Below, piece after piece: positions 42,801 to 43,862 of a DNA stretch of 43,862 nucleotides. Every line of letters starts with the position of its first letter. Position 1 is the stretch's first letter. This DNA comes from JBBRCE01 sp038205115 (GTDB lineage: Bacteria; Planctomycetota; Planctomycetia; Pirellulales; JBBRCE01), in NCBI GenBank assembly GCA_038205115.1, contig JBBRCE010000043.1, positions 1 to 43,862 on the forward strand, given 5' to 3'. A program made the position numbers and the translations under genes. The notes beneath the pieces were generated by a model. That model had not been told where the DNA came from and made no database searches. It was given only the letters and a program-made list of their open reading frames with translations.

Positions 42801-43862
42801 GGCAATACCGTATCTCGTACTCGCTCACCGACGATCAAAAACATGCGGTTGAAGGCGGCTACCTATTCACCATCATGGGCGACGGCTTCGATGGCTCGGA
42901 ATTCCGCTTTAACGATCTAGAACTGATTGCCAATAAGCGTGAATTCGCGCCGGGCGAAGCAGTCAATTTGCAAGTCAACACCAACCGCAACCGAAGCGTG
43001 GTGGCGCTATTCGTTCGCGCGGCCAACGGCATCTATCTGCCGCCCAAAATCTTGCGACTCAAAGGCAAAAGCGCGGTTGAAGAAATTGCCGTCATCAAAA
43101 AAGACATGCCCAACTTCTTTGTCGAAGCGCTCACCATCAGCGGCGGCAAGCAATATAGCGAAGTCAAAGAAATTGTCGTCCCGCCGGAAAAACGTGTGCT
43201 CAACGTGGAAGTCAAACCGTCGGCCGATCATTACAAACCGGGCGAAAAAGCCACAGCGTCGCTCAAGCTCACCGACTTCGACGGCAAGCCGTTTGTCGGC
43301 AGCACCGTGGTGGCCATCTACGATAAAGCCGTTGAATACGTTTCCGGCGGCTCCAACGTGCCGGAGATCAAGGAGTTCTTCTGGAAATGGCGACGCAACC
43401 ACAGCGTGAACGGCGAGTCTACGCTGGATCGCATGTTCGATAACCTCACGCCCGAGGGTCAACAAATGATGCAAGGCCTAGGCGCGTTTGGCGACAACGC
43501 GACCGAAATGGACCTGAAAGACGGCGGCAAACTCAATGGCGTGACGGCGATAGGAGGCGCTGGCGGAAAAATGTCCGGTGATGGCAGAGCAGTAAGATTC
43601 GCGGCTGAAGCGGCTGCACCGATGGCAGCCAAGATGGCAGCCAAGATGCCGGCCGGCGCCACTCTCGCCGACGATAAAGCCGATGCAAAGGCCGATGCAC
43701 CGCAATCTCCCCCAGCGCCTGCTGGCGTTGAGCCGACGGTGCGGACGAAGTTCGCCGATACGGCGCTGTGGGTGGGCAGTTTGACCACTGATGAGAAAGG
43801 TCTGGCCGAGGTCAAGCTCGACATGCCGGAGAATCTCACCACCTGGAAAATCAAAGTCTGGG
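39860..43862 (+). CDS. Alpha-2-macroglobulin family protein (3' end outside window)
   Basis: The frame from the ATG at 39860 stays open for 1334 codons to the window edge. A signal or anchor helix (VLSVSLLTIAWLAAQILWAA) is followed by about 390 residues with TPR-like helices (AKKAMEAGNFKDAYESFKKL) and then macroglobulin-type beta domains: TKVFTITDRPVYRPGQKVKF (the MG2 hallmark), ADHYKPGEKATASLKLTDFD, and the opening of the A2M domain, TTDEKGLAEVKLDMPENLTT, at the very end. The thioester region would lie beyond the window. Bacterial A2Ms trap proteases in the periplasm or on the surface. Two unusual parts: a tryptophan-rich insert at residues 793-833 (11 Trp), and an Ala/Lys-rich stretch at about 43560-43740 just before the A2M domain, where a bait-like exposed region would be expected. 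Confidence 0.9.
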   Translation, partial: MKMKHRIVLSVSLLTIAWLAAQILWAAPAREPRSEAKKAMEAGNFKDAYESFKKLALDPKDDVRRVGDDLNNAIACLLNLGRTDEVDAIRDQTIKIHEKNWRLLLSAAASFNDTDHNGFIVAGKFYRGPNRGNDGRPVSAFERDRVRGLQLLDQAVPLATADPDRAAAAAFFLRFAQLLLADRGYGEAWRLQYLTDLKELPDYEDGWNGGSFTNGAPVDEAGKPIFHSAVKRYADAKTDGQRWRWALNQAAEFDPKKLNEVRWQLADFLHNQFGVQTMQEFGLFLGNQAESNDDRAKNESGPYDLLSLKETETIARLASGIKRFDLPDEFNYIKIYQQIADEPKTGHGDDALQALAGIFENRRQYPRAAEFWRHAIKEYGPGPNKEKSQRLEQIVGNWGLFEPISTQPAGQGATVEFRYRNGKEVQFEAQEINVEKLLGDVKAYLKGKPNPQQLNYEKINIQDIGNRLLQKDQSQYLGAKVANWKLDLKPREGHFDRRMTVATTLQKAGAYILTAKMTGGNTCKIVIWVADTVIVKKPLADNKTWYYVADAVTGEPVEKANLEFFGYRSRPTDERGTTWTIDTQNFAELTDADGQHSRAYKQDDDQYQWIITATKKDGRLAFLGFTNVWAGGGYDEQYNQTKVFTITDRPVYRPGQKVKFKFWVRHAKYDLPDTSDFANKDFTVELHNAKGEKVLSKKFTSDTYGGLEGDYELPSDASLGVYQLLIVDHGGSNFRVEEYKKPEYEVTIDAPTVPVMLGEKVTATVKAKYYFGAPVVKAKVKYTVNRSNYSSQWYAPMPWDWLYGTGYWWFACDYPWYPGWNQWGCCRPIPWWWGGGPEGPPELVSERTVDIGADGTIKIDIDTEPAKALHPDQDHEYTITAEVVDESRRTIVGTGKVLVARKPFRVFAWVDRGYYRVKDTINVNVAAHSLDKKPVQGKGKLILFQISYKDGKPVEKNIRELDLDTDAQGQATLQIKASESGQYRISYSLTDDQKHAVEGGYLFTIMGDGFDGSEFRFNDLELIANKREFAPGEAVNLQVNTNRNRSVVALFVRAANGIYLPPKILRLKGKSAVEEIAVIKKDMPNFFVEALTISGGKQYSEVKEIVVPPEKRVLNVEVKPSADHYKPGEKATASLKLTDFDGKPFVGSTVVAIYDKAVEYVSGGSNVPEIKEFFWKWRRNHSVNGESTLDRMFDNLTPEGQQMMQGLGAFGDNATEMDLKDGGKLNGVTAIGGAGGKMSGDGRAVRFAAEAAAPMAAKMAAKMPAGATLADDKADAKADAPQSPPAPAGVEPTVRTKFADTALWVGSLTTDEKGLAEVKLDMPENLTTWKIKVW

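Overview
The window looks like chromosomal DNA of a planctomycete, most likely of the Pirellulales type. The evidence is a PEP-CTERM exported protein, a secreted beta-helix protein with a planctomycete-type LESRxL motif, large secreted multi-haem cytochromes, a membrane protein with the planctomycete J-like N-terminal domain, an alpha-2-macroglobulin, an HTTM-domain protein, a fused AroD-AroE enzyme and frequent GTG/TTG starts. All assignments come from reading the sequence; no database search was possible.

Layout. 1-3352: heptamer repeats, an LptF/LptG-type permease and rpsA, all leftward and split by a clear terminator. 3689-6685: a PEP-CTERM protein, a small TPR protein and a secreted beta-propeller protein. 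6754-10227: the leucine genes leuC and leuD on the minus strand, separated by two unrelated genes: a Tse2-like ADP-ribosyltransferase-toxin-like reading frame that appears frameshifted, and a TPR-like protein. 10373-11067: a heavily frameshifted exported-protein pseudogene. 11422-16915 (plus strand): a cyanophycinase-like peptidase, an ECF sigma factor with a large membrane anti-sigma-like protein, a lipoprotein and a small secreted Cys/His-rich protein. 17180-19110: a small membrane protein and an HTTM membrane protein.

19111-23880 is the most accessory part. It holds a SEC-C/HEAT-like protein, decayed small genes, an ISAs1-type transposase with large internal deletions, an orphan near-consensus promoter, and two copies of a dispersed repeat, one carrying a 190-base insertion flanked by a 5-base direct repeat. 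23880-29474 (minus strand) returns to stable genes: a tri-haem cytochrome-like protein with a DUF4384-like C-terminus, a CorC/HlyC-type CBS membrane protein and proB.

29939-43862: a secreted protein, the LESR beta-helix protein, a cytochrome with a C-terminal CANCH motif, aroDE, an alpha/beta hydrolase, a 900-residue J-like/Pro-rich membrane protein, and an alpha-2-macroglobulin cut by the window end. The last has an extraordinary tryptophan-rich insert. No tRNA, rRNA or CRISPR array was seen.

The strongest candidates for something undescribed are the toxin-like/TPR pair inside leuC-leuD, the dispersed repeat family with its nested insertion, the Cys/His-rich secreted protein behind a 16-bp palindrome, and the Trp-rich macroglobulin insert.
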